This document shows positions 35,525-46,076 of a stretch of DNA of 64,000 nt, piece by piece (positions within the stretch are counted from its first letter, which is position 1; every line of letters begins with the position of its first letter). The notes beneath the pieces are model-generated. The model made no database searches. It saw only the letters and a list, made by a program, of their open reading frames with translations, and was not told the DNA's origin. The translations under genes and the position numbers were made by a program. The DNA comes from Cystobacter ferrugineus (GTDB taxonomy: Bacteria; Myxococcota; Myxococcia; Myxococcales; Myxococcaceae), in NCBI RefSeq assembly GCF_001887355.1, contig NZ_MPIN01000003.1, forward strand, positions 174,741-238,740, in the 5' to 3' direction.

Positions 35525-35656
35525 GTCTCCTCCCCTCGGCTCCAGACCGGCTGACGGACTGCTCCCAACAGGAGAGTAGGAATCCACCAGACAACAGCCC
35601 ATCCATTCCGGGGCAGGCAGGCGCTGGGGTACGTTTGGCCGGCTGCCTTGCAGGCG

Positions 35657-35711
35657 GGGGTTGAACCCCGAGGGGATTCTCGATAGTTCCCGCGCCATCC
35701 ACTGTTGGTGG
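35657..35711. promoter_or_regulatory. Inverted repeats between clpX-like gene and speA
   Basis: The 221-bp divergent gap contains GGGGTTGAACCCC (35657-35669), a 6-bp-arm palindrome, and TCCAC/GTGGA (35697-35711). They lie 35-90 bp upstream of speA and may serve either gene. No regulator is implied by the sequence. Confidence 0.3.
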
Positions 35712-35745
35712 AACTCAACCCCAGACCGGGAGATCAGGAACGCCG

Positions 35746-37752
<2,007 letters not shown>

Positions 37753-37785
37753 CACGGCGGCGGCTCCACCGCCCTGCCCTTCCCA

Positions 37786-37823
37786 CCGCGCCCCCTGCTC
37801 TCCGGGGGCGCGGTTTTTCTTTG
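37786..37823 (+). terminator. Rho-independent terminator of speA
   Basis: CCGCGCCCCC (37786-37795) pairs perfectly with GGGGGCGCGG (37804-37813) around an 8-nt loop, followed by TTTTTCTTT. The convergent SDR gene stops right after the T tract. Confidence 0.93.
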
Positions 37824-37824
37824 C

Positions 37825-38616
37825 TCAGCCGCCGCGGCCCATGGCGATGGGGGGCATGAGCGTCGCGGACAACCCCCCATCGACGAGGAAGTCCTGCCCC
37901 GTGACGAACGAGGACTGGTCGCTCAACAGATAGACGACGAGCGAGGCCACCTCCTCGGGAGAGCCCACGCGGTTCATCGGGTGCAACCCCGACGCGAAGG
38001 CTCGGCCCTGGGGATCGTCCAGGCGCCAGCCCTCGGTGCCCATCTCCGACTCGATGACACCGGGGCTCACCGAGTTGACCCGGATGTTGCGCTGCGCGTA
38101 GTCGATGGCGGCGCCCCGCGTGAGGCCGACGACTCCCGCCTTGGTGGCGCCATAGACGGAGAGGCCGGGCATGGCTCGCGACGCCCCCACGGAGGCGCAG
38201 TTGACGATGGCGCCTCCCCCGCCCTCGAGCATGGCCTGGAGCTGGTACTTCAGACACCAGAAGGTGCCGCGCAGGTTGATGTCCATCAACGACTCGTACT
38301 CGGCGTTGGTCGTCTCGGTGAGCGGCTTCATGATGCCCGCCCCCGCGTTGTTGAAGGCGCCATCGAGGCGCCCATGGGTCGAGCGCGCCGTCTGGACGGC
38401 CCGCTGGATGTCCTGCTCGTCGCGCATGTCGGCGGTGACCCAGATGGCTTGTCCGCCACGCGCCTGGATGCGCGCGACGAGCTCCCGGCCACGCTCCTCC
38501 CGCCGGGCGCTCGCGACGACCCGGGCGCCCGCGTCGGCGAGCGCCAACGCCGTGGCCCAACCGATTCCCGAACTCGCACCCGTCACGAGAATCACCTTGT
38601 CCTGGAGCAGTTTCAT
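37825..38616 (-). CDS. Short-chain dehydrogenase/reductase
   Basis: 263 residues, classical SDR. Cofactor motif VTGASSGIGWATAL, NNAGAG, active-site Ser in NCASVGA and YGATK (Y-x3-K), then SPGVIESEM; the C-terminus SSFVTGQDFLVDGGLS is standard. Arg after the second strand (SARREERG) suggests NADP preference. ATG 38616 (MKLLQDKV) is selected; the open frame upstream lacks family features. Substrate unknown. It converges on speA and is divergent from the histone-tailed gene. Confidence 0.93.
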   Translation of the reverse strand: MKLLQDKVILVTGASSGIGWATALALADAGARVVASARREERGRELVARIQARGGQAIWVTADMRDEQDIQRAVQTARSTHGRLDGAFNNAGAGIMKPLTETTNAEYESLMDINLRGTFWCLKYQLQAMLEGGGGAIVNCASVGASRAMPGLSVYGATKAGVVGLTRGAAIDYAQRNIRVNSVSPGVIESEMGTEGWRLDDPQGRAFASGLHPMNRVGSPEEVASLVVYLLSDQSSFVTGQDFLVDGGLSATLMPPIAMGRGG

Positions 38617-38705
38617 GTCGCGTTCCTTCCCTGGAGAGGGTCGGCGCATCCTAGCTACCCGCCCGTGCCAGAACGCCATCGCCCCGGCGTGCTAGACAGG
38701 AGGGC

Positions 38706-39257
38706 ATGGCCCGCACGACTCGCAAAACCACGACCCGACCCGCGAAGAAGACCGCCGCGAAGAAGGCCACCCCCCGCCGCGCCGCGAGCACCACGCGGCA
38801 AGCGGTGAAGCGCCCGGCAACCCCGGTGAAGAGCCCCGCGCGGCCCGCGCCGAGCACCAAACCCCTGGGGCAGAAGATGCTCCTGAAGCCAGGCATGGAG
38901 GCCGTGGTGCTGGGCGCGCCGGGAGACGTGGCCACGCTGTTGGGCGAGCTGCCCGCCGGAGCCAGCGTGCGGACGAAGCTCGGCAAGGGAGCGCCCTTCC
39001 TCCTCGTCTTCGTGCGCAACCAGGCCGAGCTCGAGCAGCGCATGTCCCAACTGGGCCCGGTGCTCACGCCCACGACGCTGTTGTGGGTGGCCTACCCGAA
39101 GCAGTCCTCGAAGGTGGAGACGGACCTCAACCGGGACCGGGGCTGGGAGCCGGCCGAGCGGCTCGGCCTGCGGGGCATCGCCCAGGTGGCCGTGGACGGC
39201 ACATGGGCGGCGACACGTCTGCGCCCCTCCGATGCTCCGTCCACCTCCAGGCCGTAG
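38706..39257 (+). CDS. DUF3052-like protein with histone H1-like N-terminal tail
   Basis: 183 residues. Residues 1-52 are Lys/Arg/Ala/Pro/Thr-rich (KKTAAKKATPRRAASTTRQA), the composition of histone H1 tails and bacterial HU-like extensions that bind DNA. Residues 58-180 form a small alpha/beta domain (LLWVAYPKQSSKVETDLNRD, then GLRGIAQVAVDGTWAATRLR) resembling the DUF3052 family. The fusion suggests a nucleoid-associated protein or a domain brought to DNA. An AGGAGG site precedes the ATG. No operon partner is evident. Confidence 0.7.
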   Translation: MARTTRKTTTRPAKKTAAKKATPRRAASTTRQAVKRPATPVKSPARPAPSTKPLGQKMLLKPGMEAVVLGAPGDVATLLGELPAGASVRTKLGKGAPFLLVFVRNQAELEQRMSQLGPVLTPTTLLWVAYPKQSSKVETDLNRDRGWEPAERLGLRGIAQVAVDGTWAATRLRPSDAPSTSRP

Positions 39258-39373
39258 GCCCACTCCGCGCACCAGGGTCTGGTCCTGACAGGCCCTTGCC
39301 TCCTCGATGGGCGCCCCCTGCTGCCTTCGCTCCGGGGTTGGCAATGTTCCTCCAAGCACCCACGGAGGCATCC

Positions 39374-39829
39374 ATGGAGAGCCTCGCCGACATGATGGAA
39401 ACCGGGCAGGAGCAGCTCTTCCACGAATGGCGGGAGCGGGTCCTGCGACACCATGCGCCCGGACCTCTCTCCGAGCCCGAGCTGGCCGATCATATCCCGG
39501 ACTTCCTGCGGCAGGTGATCGCCGCCCTCCGCCGGGAGGAAGAAGGGGTGGAGCCGAAGACACACCGGGTGGGCCCCCTGGGATGGGAGCACGGGGAGCA
39601 GCGCTTCCTCATCGGCTTCACCCTGTACAACATCGTGCGCGAATACGGGGTGCTGCACGACTGCATCTTCGAGCTGGTGGAGAACCGGGGGCACGGCCTC
39701 ATCCGGCTGGAGGAGGCGAGGATCCTCGCGCAGTGCTTCACCCGGGCGATCGCCGAGGCCGTCGCGCACTACCTGCGAATGCGCGAGCGGGAGCTGCAGG
39801 GCGGCGAGGCGGCGCCTGCCGTGAGCTAG
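39374..39829 (+). CDS. RsbRD N-terminal (RsbT co-antagonist type) domain protein
   Basis: 151 residues, all helical. The sequence pattern GQEQLFHEWRERVLRHHAPG and a long helix with EARILAQCFTRAIAEAVAHY match the RsbRD_N (PF14361) globin-like sensory domain found in front of STAS or histidine kinase domains. Here the domain stands alone, with no output domain. ATG 39374 has a GGAGG site 5 nt upstream; an ATG 30 bp upstream is less likely. It could act as a stand-alone sensor or partner. Confidence 0.7.
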   Translation: MESLADMMETGQEQLFHEWRERVLRHHAPGPLSEPELADHIPDFLRQVIAALRREEEGVEPKTHRVGPLGWEHGEQRFLIGFTLYNIVREYGVLHDCIFELVENRGHGLIRLEEARILAQCFTRAIAEAVAHYLRMRERELQGGEAAPAVS

Positions 39830-39916
39830 CGGAAACTCCAGCACCACACCGCCCAAGATTCGTGAGCGGTCATCTAGAGTCCCGCGCTCCATCCTTCTTC
39901 GAGGAGTGCCCGACCC

Positions 39917-40705
39917 ATGTCCCAGCCAGATCCCCGCATCTCACTCTCGCTGCGCGGCCACGTCGCGCTCGTGGGCATCCACCGAGCGGCCAAGCGCAAT
40001 GCGTTCGACATGGCGATGCTGCACGCGCTCGCCCATGCGCTGACGGAGGCGGACCGGAACGAGCAGGTGCGCTGCACCGTGGTGTACGCGGAGGGGGCGC
40101 ACTTCACCGCGGGACTGGACCTGGCGGACGTGGGGCCGAGGGTGGGCAAAGGCGAGCTCATGGTTCCCGAGGGAACGGTGGACCCCTTCCACCTGTTCGG
40201 CGAGCGGCGCAAGAAGCCCCTGCTGGTGGCGGTGCAGGGCATCTGCTTCACGCTCGGCGTGGAGCTGATGCTGGCCGCGGACATGGCGGTGGCGGCCAGT
40301 GACGCGCGGTTCGCCCAGTTGGAGGTCAAGCGCGGCATCTTCCCCTTCGGAGGCGCCACGCTGCGCTTCCCGCAGGTGGCGGGCTGGGGCAACGCCATGC
40401 GCTGGCTGCTCACCGGGGACGAGTTCGGCGCGGCCGAGGCGTACCGCATGGGCATCGTCCAGGAAGTGGTGGAGCCCGGCCAGCAGCTCGATCGCGCGCT
40501 CGCGCTCGCCGAGGCGGTGGCGCGTCAGGCGCCGCTGGCGGTGCAGGCCACCCTCGCTTCCGCGCGGCTGGCGCGCGAGCAGGGGCCGGAGGCGGCCGCG
40601 CAGGACTTGATGCCGCGGTTGCAGCGGATCCACGCGACCGAGGACGTGCAGGAGGGGCTGCGCTCCTTCGTCGAGCGGCGCGAGGCGCGCTTCCAGGGCA
40701 AGTGA
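39917..40705 (+). CDS. Crotonase (enoyl-CoA hydratase/isomerase) family protein
   Basis: 262 residues. Crotonase fold motifs: AAKRNAFDMAMLHAL, FTAGLDLADV (oxyanion hole), GICFTLGVELMLAADMAVAA and FPFGGATLRFPQVAGWGNAM. The position of the first catalytic Glu of enoyl-CoA hydratase (in GGCELA) is E (LGVELML); the second Glu position reads FGGATLRF instead of a Glu, so hydratase activity is uncertain and isomerase or hydrolase activity is possible. The gene stands alone, 87 bp after the RsbRD-N gene. Confidence 0.88.
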   Translation: MSQPDPRISLSLRGHVALVGIHRAAKRNAFDMAMLHALAHALTEADRNEQVRCTVVYAEGAHFTAGLDLADVGPRVGKGELMVPEGTVDPFHLFGERRKKPLLVAVQGICFTLGVELMLAADMAVAASDARFAQLEVKRGIFPFGGATLRFPQVAGWGNAMRWLLTGDEFGAAEAYRMGIVQEVVEPGQQLDRALALAEAVARQAPLAVQATLASARLAREQGPEAAAQDLMPRLQRIHATEDVQEGLRSFVERREARFQGK

Positions 40706-40762
40706 GCGCGGGCGAGCGACAGGGGCGGCTCCACGCCCCACCCTCCGCATGAAAGCCGCCAC

Positions 40763-42268
40763 TCAGCTCGTGGCCTCTCCCAGCCACTCCAGGAACTTCG
40801 CTCTTTTCGTCGTGTCACGCATCAAGAGCACCCGCTGCATCCAGAGTGGCTTGGCCTGATTCGCGGGAGGCAGGGTGCACATCCAGATCCACAAGGCCGC
40901 CCGGAGATGAAGCAAGGCCTTGTCATCGAGTTGGATGAAGCCCTGATTGTTCTTCACGGGAAGATTGTTGATACGAATGAACGTGTTGACCGAGCGGGTG
41001 AGCGTCAGGACCCGCTCCTCGACCGCTTTGTCCTTGTCGGGATTGATCAGGTACTCGCCGGACTCGTAGTACTGCTTGTACTTCGCCTGCTCCTTCGAGG
41101 TCGTATCATCGAAGTAGAAGACGGGAATGCCCAGGAAGCCCGCGCCATCGAGCGTGCCCGAACGGAACCCCACCCCGAACAGCCTGCTCCCGTACCGCTC
41201 CCGCAGGGCGATGAAGATGGAGAACAGCTTCGCCTCCAGCGGCGCGTAATCCGAGAACTCCGCATAGGCGCCAACACCCCGCAGGGCCTTCAGGGCTTCC
41301 GAGTTCGTCTCGAAGAAGGGGCTGGGCAGGTGGATGAAACGCAAGCGTCCATGAAAGTCCCGTTGCAGCTTCTGGACCTCGTCCTGCTTGATGTCTCCAA
41401 ACAGGATGACATGGGAGGTGAGCACCTCCTCGGCTTTACCCGCCCGGGCAAGGGATTCATTGAGCTGAGCGAGGGAGTCCAGGACGCCCCGCAGGTTCTC
41501 GACCGTCATCATCCGGCCATCACCCGCCGTATGGGCCCGACGGACGAAGATGAGGCCGATCCGGCCCACCTCGTGCGCCTTGGGCAGCTTCCGGGGGCCG
41601 TCGAGGATCTCCGAGGACTCCGAGAGGTAGCGGTTGATGTAATACTTGGAAAGTGAAGACGTCTTCGTGTAGGGATTCTTGAGCACGTCTTCCAGGATCT
41701 TGTCGCTGAAGTAGTCGCGGAGGTATTGGTGCAACGCCTCCTGCTTCTTCGAATTCGCCTCGAAAGCCTTGGCGATGTAGGCCGTGCACTCGGTCCGAGC
41801 CCCCGAATCTCTCGCATCCTTGAAGATTTTATCCTGCTCGAGGTAGTAGTTCAGGAAATCCACCTGGGCAGGAGAGGCTCCGGAGATCTCCACCTTGACG
41901 GAAGGCGCCAACAACGCGGCCAGAAGCCCGTGGTAGGTCTCTCCATTCTCGCCCTTGCGGATGGGAAAACTGCACGCGGGCGCATCCTCGAGAGACAGCC
42001 GTGCCAGACGGCGCTCCTCCACCACGAAGGAGCGCCGTGCTTCATTGGAGCTGCTCCAGAAGTTCTCGACGCCCGCCTCGAACGATTCGATCTCGAGAAA
42101 AGCCGCGTTGGGCTTGAGCCGTGGACTGCTCGGAGATTGCATCTGGAAGAACGCGTTGCGCAACCCCAATGCGTAGCAGAGGGGGCATTTCACCGCCACC
42201 CCCTGCGGCAGTTGGACGCCCTTGATGGTCTCCTTGCGGAGTACTCCCGACTGATGGATGCAAGGCAT
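40763..42268 (-). CDS. Unrecognised 501-residue protein
   Basis: I do not recognise this protein. ATG 42268 (MPCIHQSG) has a GGGAGGAA site; the long open frame above it lacks one. Visible: a CPLC motif near residue 30, an all-helical middle (residues about 100-200) rich in Lys and Glu, and a Rossmann-like C-terminal half (VGRIGLIFVRRAHTAGDG, HVILFGDIKQ) ending with GFRSGTLDGAGFLGIPVFYF, a shape reminiscent of a GT-B glycosyltransferase nucleotide site. No signal peptide. GC and codon use look lower than neighbours, hinting at acquisition. Confidence 0.75.
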   Translation of the reverse strand: MPCIHQSGVLRKETIKGVQLPQGVAVKCPLCYALGLRNAFFQMQSPSSPRLKPNAAFLEIESFEAGVENFWSSSNEARRSFVVEERRLARLSLEDAPACSFPIRKGENGETYHGLLAALLAPSVKVEISGASPAQVDFLNYYLEQDKIFKDARDSGARTECTAYIAKAFEANSKKQEALHQYLRDYFSDKILEDVLKNPYTKTSSLSKYYINRYLSESSEILDGPRKLPKAHEVGRIGLIFVRRAHTAGDGRMMTVENLRGVLDSLAQLNESLARAGKAEEVLTSHVILFGDIKQDEVQKLQRDFHGRLRFIHLPSPFFETNSEALKALRGVGAYAEFSDYAPLEAKLFSIFIALRERYGSRLFGVGFRSGTLDGAGFLGIPVFYFDDTTSKEQAKYKQYYESGEYLINPDKDKAVEERVLTLTRSVNTFIRINNLPVKNNQGFIQLDDKALLHLRAALWIWMCTLPPANQAKPLWMQRVLLMRDTTKRAKFLEWLGEATS

Positions 42269-42627
42269 GGTTCCTCCCAGCGCGCGCGAGGGCCGGTGCG
42301 CTCGCCGGCCGTCGATCCGATGGGGAAGAAGACTACCCCATTGTCCCAGGGGTGAGCGAGGGAGCAGACCGACCTCGGACCAGCGCGCTCGAGGCCGTGG
42401 CATTGACGGGGAGCTGGGCTCCTCAAACTCCGAAACGCCTGGAGGACAACGATCGGAGCCTGGGGCCTGGACGAACCCCTGACCATGCGTCAAAATGTTT
42501 CTGACCAGATGGTCAGCCGCCCCTCCTCGCTCTCGAGGCCTTCGTCGCTGACACCCCGCGTCCGACCTCCTCCTGGAGCCAGTTCCGGAGAGTGAAAGCA
42601 GGCCCTCATTTCCGAGGTAACCACCCG
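42269..42627. promoter_or_regulatory. Divergent intergenic region with palindrome CTGACCA-GA-TGGTCAG
   Basis: This 359-bp gap between the orphan gene and the Coq4-like gene has no gene. Its one clear element is the palindrome CTGACCAGATGGTCAG (42501-42516; 7-bp perfect arms), directly after the A/T-rich stretch CAAAATGTTT. It lies 112 bp upstream of the Coq4-like start and is a candidate operator. Nothing else could be supported. Confidence 0.4.
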
Positions 42628-43338
42628 ATGATGCAAACCCAGACCCCCGTAGAGCTCCCCCCACTCCCCATCCTCCCCGAGAACCCCTCGCTGCTCACCC
42701 GCCTGCGAACGGGCTTGAAGACCCTCGAGGTGCTGAGGATCCATCCCACGAATCCGGCCTTCGGCGCCGTGTTCTACGACAGCGTCGAGCTTGGCAGGTG
42801 CAAGGAACTCGCCCGCCAGTTCTCCCGCCATGCCGAGGGCCGCCGGTTGCTCGCCGACAAGCCCTCGTTGAGTGCCTCGGAGCTGGACCTGGAGGCGATG
42901 GGCAAGCTGCCGCCGGGGACGTTCGGCCACGAGTTCGCGCGCTACTACCGCGAACAGGGACTACAGCCGATCGAGACGCTCAGTCCTCCGAAGAATGACG
43001 CCCAGTACATCGCGAAGCGCCTGCGGGAGACTCACGACTTCATCCATCTGGTGACCGGCTACAAAACCGATGTCATGGGCGAGATGGAGGTGCAGGCGTT
43101 TTCCCTGGGCAACCTCCATCTGCGCACCTCGATGCTCATCCTCCTCAACTCGGCGAAGGAGGTGCACAAACACATCCCTGGCTTCAATACCACCACCTAT
43201 CTCCGGCGGTTGTGGGCCGCGTTCCGGCGCGGTGCGGACTCCCGTCAGTTCGCCAGCTTCCGGTGGGAGGACCACTGGGCGACCCCGGTGGCGCTGCTGC
43301 GCGAGCAGCTCATCGCCCCCGCGGAAGAGCTGAACTGA
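42628..43338 (+). CDS. Coq4-like protein
   Basis: 236 residues. The Coq4 signature is complete: HDFIH followed 11 residues later by Glu in DVMGEMEVQAF (HD-x2-H-x11-E, a metal site). FGHEFARYY and PKNDAQYIAKRLRETHD are also typical. Coq4 organises and takes part in ubiquinone synthesis in eukaryotes and Alphaproteobacteria. Myxobacteria are known for menaquinone, so a different lipid or quinone-linked substrate is likely. It lies 28 bp upstream of an SDR gene, forming a two-gene operon. Confidence 0.85.
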   Translation: MMQTQTPVELPPLPILPENPSLLTRLRTGLKTLEVLRIHPTNPAFGAVFYDSVELGRCKELARQFSRHAEGRRLLADKPSLSASELDLEAMGKLPPGTFGHEFARYYREQGLQPIETLSPPKNDAQYIAKRLRETHDFIHLVTGYKTDVMGEMEVQAFSLGNLHLRTSMLILLNSAKEVHKHIPGFNTTTYLRRLWAAFRRGADSRQFASFRWEDHWATPVALLREQLIAPAEELN

Positions 43339-43366
43339 TCACCCCACGCCGAGGGAGACCCGCACC

Positions 43367-44191
43367 ATGAGCGCACCCCACCAGGACGTCATCGTCATCA
43401 CCGGCCTCGGCGGCATGGGCCTCGCCATCGCCCGCCGCCTCGGCTCCGGCCGCCAGCTCGTCCTCGCCGACTACGCCCAGGAGCTGCTCGACCGCGTCGC
43501 CGACACCCTCCGCGGCGAAGGCCACGCCGTCCACCCCCTCCGCGTCGACGTCTCCGACTCGCGGTCCGTCGAACGGCTCGCCCAGCACGCAGGTGCCCTC
43601 GGCCCGCTCCGCGCCGTCGTGCACACCGCCGGCGTCTCCCCCGTGCAGGCCAGTCCCGAGCGGATCATTCAGGTGGACGTCCTCGGCACCGCCCACGTCC
43701 TCGACGCCTTCCTCCCCTTCGTGACGCGCGGCGGTGTCGCGGTGTGCATCGCCTCGATGGCCGGCGCGATGGTCCCCCTCCCCCCCGAGGCCGAACGCGC
43801 CCTCGCCACCACCCCCACGGGCGAGCTCGCGGGGCTCCCCATGCTCGATCCCAAGAACCTCGATTCCGGCGCCGCCTACAGCGTGGCGAAGCGCGCGAAC
43901 CAGTTGCGCGTCCAGGCGGCATCGATTCCGTGGGGCCGGAGAGGCGGCCGGGTGGTCAGCGTCAGCCCGGGCATCATCTCCACTCCCATGGGTCAGGCGG
44001 AGTTGCAGAGCCCCCATGGCGAGGCCATGCGCGGCATGATTCAAGCGTCCGGCACGGGGCGCATCGGCACCCCGGACGACATCGCCAGCGCCGTCGAGTT
44101 CCTGATCAGCCCCCAGGCGTCGTTCATCACCGGCACCGACCTCCTCGTGGACGGCGGGGCCATCGCCGCGGCGCGCTTCGCCCGGTGGTAA
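43367..44191 (+). CDS. Short-chain dehydrogenase/reductase beside the Coq4-like gene
   Basis: 274 residues. Rossmann motif ITGLGGMGLAIARRL, acid after the second strand (LADYAQE) suggesting NAD, D in RVDVSDS, HTAGVSP in place of NNAG, and YSVAKRAN (Y-x3-K). The active-site Ser is in IASMAGAM. A longer loop of about 30 residues between these (PEAERALATTPTGELAGLPM) is characteristic of a subfamily also seen in Streptomyces and Mycobacterium. The C-terminus FITGTDLLVDGG is standard. Likely works on the same substrate class as the Coq4-like protein. Confidence 0.9.
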   Translation: MSAPHQDVIVITGLGGMGLAIARRLGSGRQLVLADYAQELLDRVADTLRGEGHAVHPLRVDVSDSRSVERLAQHAGALGPLRAVVHTAGVSPVQASPERIIQVDVLGTAHVLDAFLPFVTRGGVAVCIASMAGAMVPLPPEAERALATTPTGELAGLPMLDPKNLDSGAAYSVAKRANQLRVQAASIPWGRRGGRVVSVSPGIISTPMGQAELQSPHGEAMRGMIQASGTGRIGTPDDIASAVEFLISPQASFITGTDLLVDGGAIAAARFARW

Positions 44192-44194
44192 CCG

Positions 44195-45889
44195 TCACTC
44201 GACGACGAACCCCGAGGCCCAATCGCCTGGCACCCTCAAGCGAAGCCGCTCGTCGAACTGCGGAGTGCAAAGCGCTTCGAAGCACCTCGGTCCATTGGGT
44301 ACCTTCACCTCGAGGCCATGCCGGGTCACCCGCGTCCGCGTGTCGCTCTCGGCGAGCGGCTCGAAGCCATCCCGGGCAATCCACGGCGGGACGGGATGGA
44401 GCACGAGGGCACCCGCGAGCAGCGCCGTCGAGGCCAGCGCCACGGCCGTCCGCTCCGGAAGCGTGATGCGTTTGCCCGTCCGGAGCGCCATCGCCACGCA
44501 GAAGGCCGCCACTCCCCACATCAAGGCCCCGGCGAAGCGGATGTCGGGGGCGAGGTGGAACCAGAGGAGGAGCCCGACGAGCAGGGGCGCGAAGAGCACG
44601 AGCCGCTCCCGCGTTCCATCGAAACGCCCACCGCCCCTCCAGCGCAGGAGCGCGAACGGGAGCGACAGCACCGTGAGTCCCACGGGCAGCAGGAACTCCC
44701 AGTTGAAGAGCCAGAGCTGACTGGCCCACGGCCAGAGCCAGTCCCAGTTCGAGAGGACCTCCTCGGGCGGCCGGTTCGGGTTGCGGGCGAAGGCCTTGAT
44801 GTAGGACTCGATCTCCTGAACCTTCTCGGGCGCCATTCGCCAGGCGACCGGCAAGGAGAGCAGGGGCGAAGGAAAGAGCGGATAGCCGCTGAGCACCACG
44901 CCCCGGAGCATCCAGGGAAGCAGCACGACCAGACCGATCGCCCACTGCTTCCCCGACTCCAGCGCGGAAGTGCGCCACTGCGCGCGTGACCAGGGCACGT
45001 TTCCCAGGACGGCGGCGAGCCCGAGCGGCACCGCCACGCACAGGAGCGAGGACTTCATGGCAATCCCCGCGGCCCCGATGAACACGAGCGCCCGGAGGAG
45101 CGTGCGGCGCTCCGAGTCCCGCCGCTCCCTCGATTCCCAGAGTTCGCTCCAGAGGAGGACGAGCTGGCAGCCGACCAGGAACACTGACAGATCCGCGATC
45201 GGCCCGGCGACGTTCAGGGTCCGCGTGGACTCGAAGACCGCCGGAAGCATCAGCGCGCCGGCCGTCTGGGCGAACCCGGGGGCTTCGGCCGCGAGGACGT
45301 GCCGGACGAGGCCCCTCGCGATGCGCCACATCAAGCCCAGCCCGAGGAGCCCATTGGCGAGGTGGTGCCCGTGCGCGTGCAGCGGCCCGACATCCAGCGC
45401 CGCGACGTAGAGAAAGTAGGACTGATTGAGTGCCAGGAGAAAGCTGAAGTTCCCCAGCCCGGGAGGGAGCCGATACTCCTGCGCCCAGCGCAACGAGGAG
45501 ACGAAGTAGGCCCCCATATCGGCATGGGTCGCATTGGAGAGGGCAAGGTTCGCGGTGAGCACGCTCGCCACGGTGACGAAGCCGAAGTGGACGAAATCCC
45601 CGGGCCCTGGCCGGCGCAGGCGGACCTTCCCGCTTCGAAACCACAGCCCCAACCCCAGCGCGCCGCCTCCCGCCAGGCACATCGTGGCCAGGACGTCGAC
45701 CGGCCGCGCGAAATGCCAGAGTTGGAGAAACGCGAGTGCCGTGGCCCAGCCGGTGAAGAAAAGCGGCGCTCGCCCATTCACCTCGGGCCACTGGCCGCCC
45801 ATGAGCCGCCAGGTGAGCGCACCGAGACCCACGAATCCACCCGCCGCGACGAGCCACGAGCAGAGGATGAGCGCCAGCGAGCTGAACAT
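44195..45889 (-). CDS. Polytopic membrane protein, GT-C-like (LIC_10190-type possible)
   Basis: 564 residues with roughly 12 hydrophobic segments and a short C-terminal soluble tail (residues 515-564). The loop NATHADMGAYFVSSLRWAQE carries Asp and Tyr residues in the place GT-C enzymes hold their acid motif, and NFSFLLALNQSYFLYVAALD follows. I know of a family named LIC_10190 membrane proteins with this appearance, but the match is a guess. No operon partners: it converges on the SDR gene by 3 bp and is divergent from the next operon. Confidence 0.65.
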   Translation of the reverse strand: MFSSLALILCSWLVAAGGFVGLGALTWRLMGGQWPEVNGRAPLFFTGWATALAFLQLWHFARPVDVLATMCLAGGGALGLGLWFRSGKVRLRRPGPGDFVHFGFVTVASVLTANLALSNATHADMGAYFVSSLRWAQEYRLPPGLGNFSFLLALNQSYFLYVAALDVGPLHAHGHHLANGLLGLGLMWRIARGLVRHVLAAEAPGFAQTAGALMLPAVFESTRTLNVAGPIADLSVFLVGCQLVLLWSELWESRERRDSERRTLLRALVFIGAAGIAMKSSLLCVAVPLGLAAVLGNVPWSRAQWRTSALESGKQWAIGLVVLLPWMLRGVVLSGYPLFPSPLLSLPVAWRMAPEKVQEIESYIKAFARNPNRPPEEVLSNWDWLWPWASQLWLFNWEFLLPVGLTVLSLPFALLRWRGGGRFDGTRERLVLFAPLLVGLLLWFHLAPDIRFAGALMWGVAAFCVAMALRTGKRITLPERTAVALASTALLAGALVLHPVPPWIARDGFEPLAESDTRTRVTRHGLEVKVPNGPRCFEALCTPQFDERLRLRVPGDWASGFVVE

Positions 45890-46076
45890 GAGAAAGTCTC
45901 GAAACTACCCTGGAAACCCTTCCTATCAGGGCGCGCGCAATACCGCGTCCTGGTTCAAGAAGGAATCCCAGTCGACGTGAACGGGTGCCTCCACGCGGTG
46001 TCCGCCGCGAGCTGAGTTCGTGCGGAGCACCTCGCCTGTACGCCGCACCTCGGGAGGCACTACAGTGCCCGCTCTC

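Noticed and set aside
35657..35669. GGGGTTGAACCCC resembling a tRNA T-loop
   Set aside because: No acceptor, D or anticodon arms are present around it; it is kept only as an inverted repeat.
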